A DNA stretch of 64,000 nt from Gaiellasilicea sp963763755 (lineage in GTDB: Bacteria > Actinomycetota > Thermoleophilia > Gaiellales > Gaiellaceae): contig CAVXQE010000012.1 of the NCBI GenBank assembly GCA_963763755.1, forward strand, positions 62,001 to 126,000, given 5' to 3'. This document shows positions 55,240-63,600 of this stretch, piece by piece (the stretch's first letter is position 1; each line of letters starts with the position of its first letter). Made by a program: the position numbers and the translations under genes. The notes under the pieces are model-generated. The model was given only the letters and a program-made list of their open reading frames with translations. It was not told the DNA's origin and searched no databases.

Positions 55240-56430
55240 CTAGATCTTCGGAACGACCTTGGCGGTCACGGCGCCGACGTAGCGCGCCTTGTTGTTGTCG
55301 ATCTTGATCACGCGGTACTGGCGCCCGAAGACGCTATGGAATTGCGGCGAGAAACTGACGAGCCCGGAGAGGGTCGGCACCTTCCTGAACTTCTCCATCG
55401 TCGCCGCCAGGATCGCGCCGTTCGTCGAGCCGTGCGAGCGCCGGATCGCGGTCGCGACGCCGTCGATCGCGGCCGAGCCCGTGACGAAGCCGCCGGTGAA
55501 GGCCTTCAGCTTCTTCGCGAGCGCCCGCACCGCCGGGTTCGGGTCGTCACCGAACGCCGACGCGTAGGTCACGGCGTAGTAGTTCGTCACCTGCGGGTTC
55601 TTGGTCAGCCAGTACGTCCCGTCGCCGGCCCAGGAGTTCAGGATCGGCGTCTTGTTGCCGAGCGAGCGCAGTCCGGAGACGAGCGCCGGCAGCTCGCCGA
55701 ACGCGGTCGCGGTCACGATCACGTCGGCCTCACGACCGTTCAGGCGGCTGACGGCCGTGTTGACGTTGTTGGCCCCGGTGGCGTAGCTCTCGCGGCCGGC
55801 GATCTTGCCGCCGAGCTGCGTGAAGCGCTTGTCGAACGCCTTCACGACGTCCTTGAAGTACACGAGCAGCGTGTTCGTGGCGAGGTTCGCCGTCCGCCAG
55901 CCCTTCCTGCACGCGTACTCGGCCATCGCCGAGCCTTCGTCCTGAGCGACGTTGCCGAAGCTGAACGCCATCTTGCCCGACTTGCCGAAGCGCTTCGGCC
56001 CCATCTGATCGGTGCCGATGCACGGCGCGATCGTCAGCTTGCCGGCCTTCAACGACTCCTGGACGACGGGCGTCGCGTAGTCGACATCGCAGGTCGTGAA
56101 CATGATGTCCGCGCCCTTGCCGAGCAGGCTCGCGGCACAGGACTTCGCCTTCGCCGGGTTGTTGTTGTTCGTGTCGCAGGTCTCGAGCTTGAGCGGGCGG
56201 CCTCCAATACCGCCCCTGGCGTTGATCAGACCGATGCGGACCTTGGCGGCCGCCAGCGCCGGCCCGTCGAACGGAGCCATGTTGCCCTTGCTGTCGAAAG
56301 CCCAGCCGATCACGATCGGCGCCTGCGCGTTCGTCGTCGAACCGCCGATGCCCGTACCGACGGTTGCGGCGACGAGCCCCGCAAGCGCAAGCAGCGCCCC
56401 GAGTGTGCCCCATCTCTTCCGTGCTGTCAT
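55240..56430 (-). CDS. livK: Branched-chain amino acid/amide-type ABC substrate-binding protein, LivK-like
   Basis: 396 residues of the periplasmic-binding-protein type I (Peripla_BP_6) family. Signal peptide LGALLALAGLVAATVGTGIGGS without an obvious lipobox. Ligand-domain motifs: LINARGGIGGRPLKLETCDTN, CDVDYATPVVQESLK, NLATNTLLVYFKDVV, IVTATAFGELPALV. Four Cys residues may form disulfides. It captures the imported compound. In this class ligands include branched-chain amino acids, amides, urea and aromatic acids, so the true ligand is open. Confidence 0.92.
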   Translation of the reverse strand: MTARKRWGTLGALLALAGLVAATVGTGIGGSTTNAQAPIVIGWAFDSKGNMAPFDGPALAAAKVRIGLINARGGIGGRPLKLETCDTNNNNPAKAKSCAASLLGKGADIMFTTCDVDYATPVVQESLKAGKLTIAPCIGTDQMGPKRFGKSGKMAFSFGNVAQDEGSAMAEYACRKGWRTANLATNTLLVYFKDVVKAFDKRFTQLGGKIAGRESYATGANNVNTAVSRLNGREADVIVTATAFGELPALVSGLRSLGNKTPILNSWAGDGTYWLTKNPQVTNYYAVTYASAFGDDPNPAVRALAKKLKAFTGGFVTGSAAIDGVATAIRRSHGSTNGAILAATMEKFRKVPTLSGLVSFSPQFHSVFGRQYRVIKIDNNKARYVGAVTAKVVPKI

Positions 56431-56455
56431 TCCTGCCTCCCTTTGGATTCCCGGT

Positions 56456-57376
56456 TCAAAGCCATGACTCTTCCTTCGCCCGGATCAGGCGGTACAGCGT
56501 TTGATGCAGCGGTACCGGCACGCCCAGCCGCTCCGCTTCCTTGATCAGCGAGCCCGTAATCAGCTCGATCTCGGTCGGCCGGCGTGCGTCGACGTCCTCG
56601 AGCATGGATGGATAGTGCGCGCTTCCTCGCCGCGTGGCGAGGACGTTCATCTCCCACGGATCCTCGTACAGCTCGATTCCAGCCGCGGCGGCGACGGCCT
56701 TGCCCTCGTCGATGAGGGCGTGCACGAGGTGACCGAGGTCGGATGGCCGCTCCTCGGCGGCGAAGTGCGCGTCGTGCCGGAGCCCGGTGAGCGCAGCGAC
56801 CGCGTTGATCGTCGCGTTGAAGATCAGCTTCGACCACTGCGCGGGCCGGAGATCGGGAAACGCGCGCGCTTTCAGGCCCGAGCGTTCGATCAGGCCGGCG
56901 AGCTCCTCGACGCGGTCGTACGGGATCCCGTTGTACGGGCCGAGCCACGTCTCGGTGTCGAGGATGTACTCGACGTGCGTGTCGTCGTGGCGGGTGCCGC
57001 TCATGAAGGTCACACCCGAGACGAGCGGCCAGTCGCCGTGCTTGCGCACGACCTGCTCGGCCCCGAGGCCGTTCTGGACCGTCACCACCATCGCGTCGCC
57101 GAACCGGCCGGCGAGCGAGCGTGCCGCTTCGTCGAGCCCGGTCGCCTTGGTCGCAACGATCGCGACGTCGAACTCCGGCAGCTCCGCCGGGTCGGCGGTG
57201 GCATGAACGCGCCCGGTGAACTCGGCGCGGCCGCTCACCTCGAGGCCCTCGGCTTCGAGCGCACGCGCGTGCTCGGGCCGGCGGGTGAGCACCCAGACAT
57301 CGGCGACGCGGCTCAGATGAGCCGCGTAGAGGCTGCCGATCACGCCGGCTCCGACGACGCACACGCGCTCGATCAC
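56456..57376 (-). CDS. Ketopantoate reductase-like (PanE/ApbA) dehydrogenase, copy 2
   Basis: 306 residues, intact. VCVVGAGVIGSLYAAHLS binds NADP; IVATKATGLDEAA, VVTVQNGLGAEQVV, WSKLIFNATINAVAALTG and YPSMLEDVDARRPTEIELI match the family and copy 1. GTG at 57376 overlaps the stop of the flavin monooxygenase gene. Two PanE paralogues around one importer suggest two related oxidoreduction steps, not two pantothenate genes. Confidence 0.9.
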   Translation of the reverse strand: MIERVCVVGAGVIGSLYAAHLSRVADVWVLTRRPEHARALEAEGLEVSGRAEFTGRVHATADPAELPEFDVAIVATKATGLDEAARSLAGRFGDAMVVTVQNGLGAEQVVRKHGDWPLVSGVTFMSGTRHDDTHVEYILDTETWLGPYNGIPYDRVEELAGLIERSGLKARAFPDLRPAQWSKLIFNATINAVAALTGLRHDAHFAAEERPSDLGHLVHALIDEGKAVAAAAGIELYEDPWEMNVLATRRGSAHYPSMLEDVDARRPTEIELITGSLIKEAERLGVPVPLHQTLYRLIRAKEESWL

Positions 57377-58458
57377 GAGCCGGCGGCCACCGCCTTCCGC
57401 GCTTGCGCCTGGAAGTGCGGCATCACCGTGTGGGCGAAGAGCTCCTGTGACTTGATCGCCTTCCAGTGGTCGGCACCGCCCGCGTTGACGGTGATCGAGA
57501 TCTCGGTCAGCCCGGCGCAGACCTCCTGCACGGCCTCGATCCGCTCGATCACGTCGGCCGGGGTGCCGACCCAGACGATGTCGCCCTCGATCATCGCCTC
57601 GTACGGCGTCTCCGCCAGCTTTTCGAGGATCCCGGCCGTGTAGAAGCCGTAGCCGGCCGCGTTCAGCTCGTCGGCGGGCGGCGGGTCGTATTCGGTCAGC
57701 GGCGAGGCGTTCCCCTGCAGGAACTTCACCAGCCAGTCCTTCGCCTCGCGCTTCGCGACCTCGCGATCCTCGTCGATGTAGCAGGCGTGGATCCAGACGA
57801 TGTCCGGCTCGTTGCCATGCTCCGCGCACTTGGCGCGATAGAGGTCGAGCTGCTCGGCGAGCGCGGCGTACGGCAGGAGCGGCGGCACGACGACGGCCCA
57901 GCCGCGCTCGGCGGCGAGCTCGTACGTGCGGTCCGAGGTGCCGCCGAGGAAGACGCGGAACTTGCGGTCGGGCCGCGGCACGATCCCCGAGTCGCCGATC
58001 TGGAAGTGCTTGCCGTCGTACGAGAAGCGCTCGTTCTCGAGCGCCTCGAAGAGCAGCTCGACGGACTCCTCGTAGCGCTCGCGCGACTCCGGTGTCAGCG
58101 GCAGCCCGGCCTTCGGCGGCATCCAGCCGTGCCCGCGGCCGACGCCGAACTCGTAGCGCCCTTCGAGCAGGATGTCGGCAACCGCGATCTCGGAGGCCAG
58201 CACGACCGGGTTGTGGTACGGCATCGAGTGCAGGAGCGTCCGGAAGTTGATCCTCTTCGTCCGCTGAGCCGCTGCGGCGAAGAGCGCCAGCGGGTTGGCC
58301 GAGACCGAGAACTTCGGGAAGAAGAAGTGCTCGATCACGGCGTACGCGTCGTAGCCGAGCCGGTCGGCGTTCTGAATCTGCTCCAGCACTTCGCCGTAGA
58401 GCTGCTCCGCGGACTTTCCGGGCCAGCTCTGGATCTCCGAATAGAGGCTGAACTTCAC
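57373..58458 (-). CDS. Luciferase-like (LLM) flavin-dependent monooxygenase
   Basis: 361 residues. Bacterial luciferase-like TIM barrel: LGYDAYAVIEHFFFP, INFRTLLHSMPYHNPVVLASEIAV, GRYEFGVGRGHGWMPPKAG, and FLGGTSDRTYELAAERGW. GTG at 58458 is chosen because GGAAGGGG lies seven bases upstream. It probably uses FMNH2 (or F420) from a separate reductase to oxygenate the imported substrate. The gene is the first of a GTGA-coupled pair with panE copy 2. Confidence 0.9.
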   Translation of the reverse strand: MKFSLYSEIQSWPGKSAEQLYGEVLEQIQNADRLGYDAYAVIEHFFFPKFSVSANPLALFAAAAQRTKRINFRTLLHSMPYHNPVVLASEIAVADILLEGRYEFGVGRGHGWMPPKAGLPLTPESRERYEESVELLFEALENERFSYDGKHFQIGDSGIVPRPDRKFRVFLGGTSDRTYELAAERGWAVVVPPLLPYAALAEQLDLYRAKCAEHGNEPDIVWIHACYIDEDREVAKREAKDWLVKFLQGNASPLTEYDPPPADELNAAGYGFYTAGILEKLAETPYEAMIEGDIVWVGTPADVIERIEAVQEVCAGLTEISITVNAGGADHWKAIKSQELFAHTVMPHFQAQARKAVAAGS

Positions 58459-58473
58459 GCCGTCACCCCTTCC

Positions 58474-58524
58474 CTGACATGTCTGCCGCGCAGGCACGAG
58501 TATCCCGCGCCCGTGTCATGTCAG
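58474..58524. repeat. Inverted repeat CTGACATG between ridA and the monooxygenase gene
   Basis: CTGACATG (58474-58481) and CATGTCAG (58517-58524) are perfect 8-bp inverted arms 35 bases apart. They fill the gap between the ridA stop and the ribosome site of the flavin monooxygenase. The left arm also forms a GACATGTC palindrome. This could be a regulator pair of half-sites or a mRNA stem. Confidence 0.5.
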
Positions 58525-58929
58525 TCAATCATCCGCCACGATCGCCGTGCATTCGATCTCGATCAGAAGGCCGGGCACCGCCAGACCCGTGATCCCGACG
58601 ATCGTCTGCGCCGGGTACGCGGCGCCGCCCGTCACCTCGTCGATGGCGGCCGTGATCGTCTCGAACTCGGTCGGGTGCACGGTGTAGATCGTCCGGCGGA
58701 CGATGTCGTCCCAGCTCGCTCCGGCAGCCCGCAGCGCGACCTCGACGTTTCGCATCGCCGCTTTCGTCTGCTCGCCGAGATCGTCGCCGCCGACGAGCCC
58801 GAACTGCTGGTCGAGCGCGACCTGGCCGGCGAGGTGGACGACCTTCGTGCCCGTAGCGATCGCGACATGACTGAAGCCCGGCGCCGGATGGAGCTCCGGC
58901 GGATTCACGAGCTCACGGTGGTGCGCCAT
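58525..58929 (-). CDS. RidA/YjgF-family protein lacking the deaminase arginine
   Basis: 134 residues. RidA fold: FSHVAIATGTKVVHLAGQVALD, AAMRNVEVALRAAGASWDDIV, TIYTVHPTEF and C-terminal LIEIECTAIV. In canonical RidA, enamine/imine hydrolysis depends on an Arg in the segment before the last strand (…ARS/ART…). Here that position is Gln (YPAQTIVGITGL), so it belongs to a divergent Rid subfamily with possibly different chemistry. ATG 58929 is one base from the DRE-TIM gene stop. Confidence 0.88.
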   Translation of the reverse strand: MAHHRELVNPPELHPAPGFSHVAIATGTKVVHLAGQVALDQQFGLVGGDDLGEQTKAAMRNVEVALRAAGASWDDIVRRTIYTVHPTEFETITAAIDEVTGGAAYPAQTIVGITGLAVPGLLIEIECTAIVADD

Positions 58930-58930
58930 C

Positions 58931-60103
58931 TCAAGCTCCTTTCTCGACCAGGACACGGAACTCGGCGTCGGTGACGAGCCGGCTGTTCTCGGTTCCGAGC
59001 CGTTTCACGGCCGCCAGGACCTCCGGGAACCGCTCCTCCGGCAGGTCGAGCCCGAGCTCCTCGGCCTTCAGCCGGACCGAGTCGAGCCCGCTCTTCTTCC
59101 CGAGCACGACGCCTCGGTCGGCACCGACCAGCCCTGCTGCGTACGGCTCGATCGCAGGCGGGTCGTGGAACTGGCTCGCGACCGCGCCGCTCTCGCGCGT
59201 GAAGAGATTCGCTCCCGTGATCGGCGTCCACGGAGCGAGGTGGTAGCCCGAGCGCTTCTGGACGAGCGCAGCGAGCTCACGCGCCTTCGTCAGGTCGAGC
59301 CGCGTCGGGATGCCGTAGAGCGCCTCGAGCGTGAGCGCGACCTCGAGCAGGTTGGCGTTCCCGGCCCGCTCTCCCATCCCGTTCACCGTGCCGTGCACCC
59401 AGGTCGCGCCTGCCTGGACGGCGGCTACCGCCGCCGCGGTGGCGAGGCCGAAGTCGTCGTGTCCGTGCCAGTGCACCGGGACGTCGAGCCAGTCGACCGC
59501 CTGTCCCACGAGGTAGGCGGCACCCTCGGGCGTCGCGACGCCGATCGTGTCGACGACGACGGCTTCCTTCGCGCCTGCCTCGACCGCGGCCTCGTACGCG
59601 CGGCGAAAGAAGCCGAGCTCGGCCCGCGAGCCGTCGACACCGAAGAACGCGACGGTGATCCCCTCGCCCGCGGCGAACGAGACCGCCTTCCGGATCCGGC
59701 CGAGCATGTCGTCGTGCGAGACGCCGAGGGCGGCGAGCTTGGCGTCGGAGATCGGGCTCTCGATCACGGCAGCACTCACACCCAGCCCGGCGAGTTGCTC
59801 GACGTCTGCCTGCACCGCGCGAGCGAAGCCCCACACCTCGGCTTGGAGACCGGCGTCCGCGATCAGGCGGATCGCCTCGGCATCCTCCTCCGAGACGCGT
59901 GCGAAGCCGGCCTCGATCCGGTCGACACCCGCCTCGGCGAGCGCGCGGGCGATCGCCAGCTTGTCCTCGGGCGAGAGGACGACGCCGACGGTCTGCTCCC
60001 CGTCGCGAAGGGTCGTGTCGTAGAGCCCGACGGTGTCGTGCGTCTGCGGCTCGAGCGCGCGCTGATTCAGGTCGCCGGTCCAGAGCTGGTCGCGGTCGAT
60101 CAC
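58931..60103 (-). CDS. DRE-TIM metallolyase-family enzyme (homocitrate/isopropylmalate synthase-like, short form)
   Basis: 390 residues. YDTTLRDGEQT supplies the catalytic Arg-Asp-Glu, WHGHDDFGLA the metal His pair, and NGMGERAGNANLLEV the third metal region. The length matches NifV/homocitrate synthase or citramalate-type enzymes without the C-terminal LeuA allosteric domain. It condenses an acyl-CoA with a 2-keto acid, or performs the reverse cleavage. GTG 60103 overlaps the M24 stop. With no leuCDB or nif genes near, a catabolic retro-aldol role is as likely as synthesis. Confidence 0.88.
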   Translation of the reverse strand: MIDRDQLWTGDLNQRALEPQTHDTVGLYDTTLRDGEQTVGVVLSPEDKLAIARALAEAGVDRIEAGFARVSEEDAEAIRLIADAGLQAEVWGFARAVQADVEQLAGLGVSAAVIESPISDAKLAALGVSHDDMLGRIRKAVSFAAGEGITVAFFGVDGSRAELGFFRRAYEAAVEAGAKEAVVVDTIGVATPEGAAYLVGQAVDWLDVPVHWHGHDDFGLATAAAVAAVQAGATWVHGTVNGMGERAGNANLLEVALTLEALYGIPTRLDLTKARELAALVQKRSGYHLAPWTPITGANLFTRESGAVASQFHDPPAIEPYAAGLVGADRGVVLGKKSGLDSVRLKAEELGLDLPEERFPEVLAAVKRLGTENSRLVTDAEFRVLVEKGA

Positions 60104-61275
60104 GGAGCCCGCACGATTCCGTCGGGGAAACGGCAGAGCTTCTGCGGCGCGCCGTCGGTGATCAGGAAGTTGTCCTCGACACGAAGGCCGCCACCCTCGG
60201 GCCAGTAGACGCCCGGCTCGAGTGCGAGAACCATTCCGGCCTCGATCGTACCGCCGCCTGCCTGATGGGCATAGGGCGGCTCGTGCGCGCGGGCGCCGAC
60301 GCCGTGGCAGATGGGATGCGCCGGCTGCCCTTCGTAGCCGGCGTCGGCCAGCCCTGCTCGGACGCGTCTGTCGAGCTCCGCGAGGCTCGCGCCGGGCCTG
60401 AGGAAGTCGACCGCATCCGCGTAGACCGCCAGCAACTGCTGCTCGAGCTCGGCGTACCGCGCGTCGAGCTCGCCCGGAACGAGGTTCTTCGTGTGGTCGC
60501 ACCAGTAGCCGTCGGCGCAGACCCAGATCTCGAAGAGCGTCGGCGCGTCCTCCTGGACCGGCCGGCTCCCCGTCGCGGTGAACGAGCGGATCCCCGGGCC
60601 CGACCAGATGAGCGAGAAGCCGTACGCCAGCTCGACCGTTCCCTCGTAAGCCGGGTGATCGAAACCGGTGCCGTGATCGTGCACCCAGCCGTTCCACATC
60701 GCACCGACCTCGCTCTCCCGCATCCCGGTCCGGAGCCGTGCCTGGACGTGCTCCATCGCGCCGGCGGCGATCGCATTCGCGAGCTGCATCCGTTCGATCT
60801 CCTGCTCGGTCTTGATCGCCCGCGCGGTCGCGAGCAGCGGCGTCGCGTCTGCAGCGTCGGGGAAGGCGTCGAACCACGCCTTGGGATACGTCGTCGGTTC
60901 GCCGACCATGCGGTCCGCGGCCTGCGTGCCGAGCGAGAGCTCGATCCCCACCCGGTCGTAGTCGGAGGAGATCTGCCGCGCCAGGTCGAGCGCCCGCAGG
61001 CTGGGCGGCCGCGGGTCGCTCTCGTCGTAGCCGCGGAAGAGCCGCACCTCGGGCGTCCAGCTCATCCGCTCGGCATCCGCTTCGGAGGCCTCGAGGCAGA
61101 TCAGGACGGGCTCGCCCTCCTGCGGGAAGACGACCGCGTCGTAGCCCTTCATGCCCCAGAAGTTCGTCAGGTAGAGGACGTTGTCCGGCGCGCGAACGAC
61201 GAGCGCGTCGAGCTCGTGCTCGGCCATCAAGGCCCGTACGCGGTCGAGCTTGGCATCGTCGCGGCGCCAGCTCAC
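60100..61275 (-). CDS. M24-family metallopeptidase (Xaa-Pro aminopeptidase-like)
   Basis: About 391 residues. N-terminal creatinase domain (MAEHELDALVVRAPDNVLYLTNFWG). Catalytic domain ligands: LFEIWVCADGYWCDHTK (first Asp replaced by Glu, second Asp kept), His in CHGVGARAHEPP, Glu in LALEPGVYWP, Glu in LRVEDNFL. So four of five ligands are canonical, unlike the other M24 gene of this cluster. Start chosen at GTG 61275; the open frame extends to 61308 but only through the operator palindrome. It would act on an Xaa-Pro-like peptide or related C-N bond. Confidence 0.88.
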   Translation of the reverse strand: MSWRRDDAKLDRVRALMAEHELDALVVRAPDNVLYLTNFWGMKGYDAVVFPQEGEPVLICLEASEADAERMSWTPEVRLFRGYDESDPRPPSLRALDLARQISSDYDRVGIELSLGTQAADRMVGEPTTYPKAWFDAFPDAADATPLLATARAIKTEQEIERMQLANAIAAGAMEHVQARLRTGMRESEVGAMWNGWVHDHGTGFDHPAYEGTVELAYGFSLIWSGPGIRSFTATGSRPVQEDAPTLFEIWVCADGYWCDHTKNLVPGELDARYAELEQQLLAVYADAVDFLRPGASLAELDRRVRAGLADAGYEGQPAHPICHGVGARAHEPPYAHQAGGGTIEAGMVLALEPGVYWPEGGGLRVEDNFLITDGAPQKLCRFPDGIVRAP

Positions 61276-61289
61276 GGGCGGACCAGACT

Positions 61290-61308
61290 TTGTGTTTCTG
61301 AAACACAA
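61290..61308. promoter_or_regulatory. Perfect 19-bp palindromic operator, site 1
   Basis: TTGTGTTTCTGAAACACAA: 9-bp arms TTGTGTTTC/GAAACACAA around a single base. It lies 15 bases upstream of the M24 GTG. It matches site 2 (61369-61387) except for the central base, and the two are reverse complements. AT-rich perfect palindromes in this high-GC DNA are strongly suggestive of a dimeric repressor site. No matching regulator gene is in the window. Confidence 0.8.
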
Positions 61309-61368
61309 GCGATCGATTCGCGCCGGCCAACCGCATGGTTGCCCGGGTCGGAGCCGCGCTGGGAGAGC

Positions 61369-61387
61369 TTGTGTTTCAGAAACACAA
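61369..61387. promoter_or_regulatory. Perfect 19-bp palindromic operator, site 2
   Basis: TTGTGTTTCAGAAACACAA, nine bases past the MBL-fold gene stop region and 79 bases centre-to-centre from site 1. The 60 bases between the sites include AACCGCATGGTT, another partial dyad, and should contain the promoter for the M24-DRE-TIM-RidA unit. Two sites 7.5 helical turns apart could support looping. Confidence 0.8.
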
Positions 61388-61396
61388 TCTCCTCCC

Positions 61397-62198
61397 TCAC
61401 CGCGCTGCCTCCCACACGATTCGGCCTTCGCGGGTCACGACATGGCCGATGCCGCCGGCCGGATAGTGGCCGCAGACCGTGAGGACATCCTGGTCGACGA
61501 GCTCCTGGAGCAATGAGCCGGCGCGTCGCGGCGCAGGCTGCCGCGTCGCTGTCGGAGACGTAGGTGTGATCGGGCTGATCGAGCAGCAGCGGATTGACCG
61601 CGGCGTCCGCGATCAGGACGGCGCGCTCGCCCTCGGATTCGATCCGGAGACCCATGTGCCCGGGGAAGTGCCCCGGCAGCGGGAAGGCCGTGACGCCCTG
61701 GGCGACGACCACCTCGCCGTCGATCTCTTCGAACTCGACCGCCAGGATCGTCCGCTCGACGTGCGGACGGCCGCTGTTGCCGGCGAAAGCGACCCCGTCG
61801 CGATGCGCGACGTAGCGCGCGTTCGGAAAGACGAGGACGCCGTCCCGGTCGGTGTTCCAGCCGACGTGATCGACGTGCAGGTGCGTGAAGAAGACGACGT
61901 CCACGTCCTCGGCCGCGGCTCCGGCCTCCTCGAGAGCAGGAAGCAAGCCTTCCTCGAACTCCGCGTCCCAGCCCCACAGTCCCGCAGGCCCGACACCCGT
62001 GTCCACGAGCACCGTCTCGCCGGCCGAGCGAAGGAGATAGGACGTGCAGGGGATCCGCCAGCGCGACTCGGCGAAGATCTCCGGATAGAGGTCGCGGCAC
62101 GGCTCCCAGTCGGCGGTGTCCGGAAAGAGCTCCGCCAGCTCCCCCAGCTCGCCGACCGCGTCGACCAGCGGCACGAGCTCGACGGAGCCGACTACCAC
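61397..62198 (-). CDS. Metallo-beta-lactamase-fold hydrolase (one frameshift)
   Basis: About 267 residues. Zinc motif THLHVDHVGWN (HxHxDH); VDTGVGPAGLWGWD upstream; further His in LPGHFPGHMGLRI and Asp in LIADAAVNPLL. A frameshift near 61508 joins to the end VLTVCGHYPAGGIGHVVTREGRIVW. GTG at 62198 overlaps the FAH gene stop. The glyoxalase II/lactonase/quorum-quenching-like fold suggests hydrolysis of an ester, lactone or thioester intermediate. Confidence 0.86.
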
Positions 62199-63058
62199 CT
62201 GATCCGCTCCGGCGGCGGTTCCCCGTGCGCCTCCTGCCAGCCGATCACGGGATTTCGGAGCACGCCGATCCCCTCGATCTCCGCCTCGATCACGTCTCCC
62301 GGCTTCAGGTAGAGCGAGGCTGCGTCCTCGGAGAAGCCCGCCACGCCCGAGACCGTCCCGGTCGAAAGAACGTCGCCGGCCGAGTATCCAAGTGCCGAGT
62401 AGTGGCTGATGATCTCCGGGATCGTGACGCTCATCCGGCCGGAATGGGACGTCTGCCGCGTCCCTCCGTTCACGCGCAGCTCCATCGCGAGATTGTGCGG
62501 GTCGGGGATCTCGTCCGGCGTCACGATCCACGGGCCGAGCGGACAGAAGGTGTCGATCGCCTTGCAGAAGCTGAAGACGCCGGAGCGCATCTCGCGCCGC
62601 TGGATGTCGCGCGCGGTGATGTCGTTGAAGATCACGTAGCCGCCGACGTAGTCCATGGCTTCTTCCGGCGGGAACCACTTGCCGCTCTTCCTCAGGATGA
62701 CCGCGAGCTCGAGCTCGTAGTCCAGCTCCTCGGTCAGATGCTCGGGATACACGACCGGCTCGTCGGGGCCGATGATCGCGTCCACGTTCTGGAAGAAGAC
62801 GATCCACGGAGCGATCTCGTGCGACCAGTCGACGACTTTCGACTCCTCCTCGTGCTCACGGAAGTTGCCGGCCGTGTGGAAGAACTTCTTCGGGCTGATC
62901 GGCGCGCGGAGCTTCGCCTCGGCCAGTGAGACCCGCTCGCCCGTGTCGTCGGCGCCGCCGCGCTCGAACCACGCCCGCATCGTCGGCACGTCGAGAACGA
63001 CGATCTCCTCGCCGTCGATCCGCCCAACGCGGCCCTCGTCGAAGGTGACGAGCTTCAT
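62192..63058 (-). CDS. Fumarylacetoacetate hydrolase-family protein
   Basis: 288 residues, intact. Metal ligands are visible as two Glu in ELDYELELAVIL and an Asp in YVIFNDITARDIQ. FFHTAGNFREHEEE holds the catalytic His-type position, and GDVLSTGTVSGVAGF the C-terminal loop. FAH-family enzymes cleave C-C bonds of diketo acids, hydrate, decarboxylate or isomerise ring-cleavage products. ATG 63058 overlaps the redoxin stop. It fits late catabolic steps in this cluster. Confidence 0.92.
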   Translation of the reverse strand: MKLVTFDEGRVGRIDGEEIVVLDVPTMRAWFERGGADDTGERVSLAEAKLRAPISPKKFFHTAGNFREHEEESKVVDWSHEIAPWIVFFQNVDAIIGPDEPVVYPEHLTEELDYELELAVILRKSGKWFPPEEAMDYVGGYVIFNDITARDIQRREMRSGVFSFCKAIDTFCPLGPWIVTPDEIPDPHNLAMELRVNGGTRQTSHSGRMSVTIPEIISHYSALGYSAGDVLSTGTVSGVAGFSEDAASLYLKPGDVIEAEIEGIGVLRNPVIGWQEAHGEPPPERIRW

Positions 63059-63600
63059 CGCGCTCGCAGCCAGGCCAGGACGTCGCCGGCATTCTCGTCC
63101 GGCGGGAAGACGGGGTAGAAGACCTTGACGATGTCCCCATTCTCGGCCACGAGAGCGAGGCGCTTGTACAGGGTCTCGCCTGCAACCTCGAAGGTCGGGA
63201 AGCCGAGCGCGTCGCCGAGCCGCCGTTCCGGATCGGCCACCACCGGAAACGGCATCGCGTTCCGCTCTGCGAACTCGATCTGATCTGAGAGTGGCTGAGT
63301 CGAGATGCCGGCGACTCGCTTTCCAAGCGCGCGCAGCTCGCCGTGGGCATCGCGGAAGCCGCAGGACTGCGGGGTGCAGCCACGCGCGCCGGGCGTCTCG
63401 TCCCAGCCGGGGAGCATAGGGATGCCGGGGCGGCCGGTCCTCGGGTAGACGTAGAGCACGTCGAGGTCCCGCACGTTCACCGTGCCCTGCGACGACTCGA
63501 GCTCGAGGTCGGGCAGAGCGAGTCCGGTCAGGTGCGCCGCCCCGCCGTCGTCCTCGGGCACGGGCAGGTCGTCAGGCAGCGCGTAGGGGTCGTAGCTCAT
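63055..63600 (-). CDS. Redoxin/peroxiredoxin-like protein
   Basis: 181 residues. The thioredoxin-fold core has Cys residues in GARGCTPQSCGFRDAH, the peroxidatic/resolving spacing of PrxQ-like proteins, and preceding YVYPRTGRPG. Conserved FPVVADPERRLGDALG follows. ATG 63600 overlaps the M20 gene stop (ATGA). It may protect the oxygenase pathway from peroxide. Confidence 0.85.
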   Translation of the reverse strand: MSYDPYALPDDLPVPEDDGGAAHLTGLALPDLELESSQGTVNVRDLDVLYVYPRTGRPGIPMLPGWDETPGARGCTPQSCGFRDAHGELRALGKRVAGISTQPLSDQIEFAERNAMPFPVVADPERRLGDALGFPTFEVAGETLYKRLALVAENGDIVKVFYPVFPPDENAGDVLAWLRAR

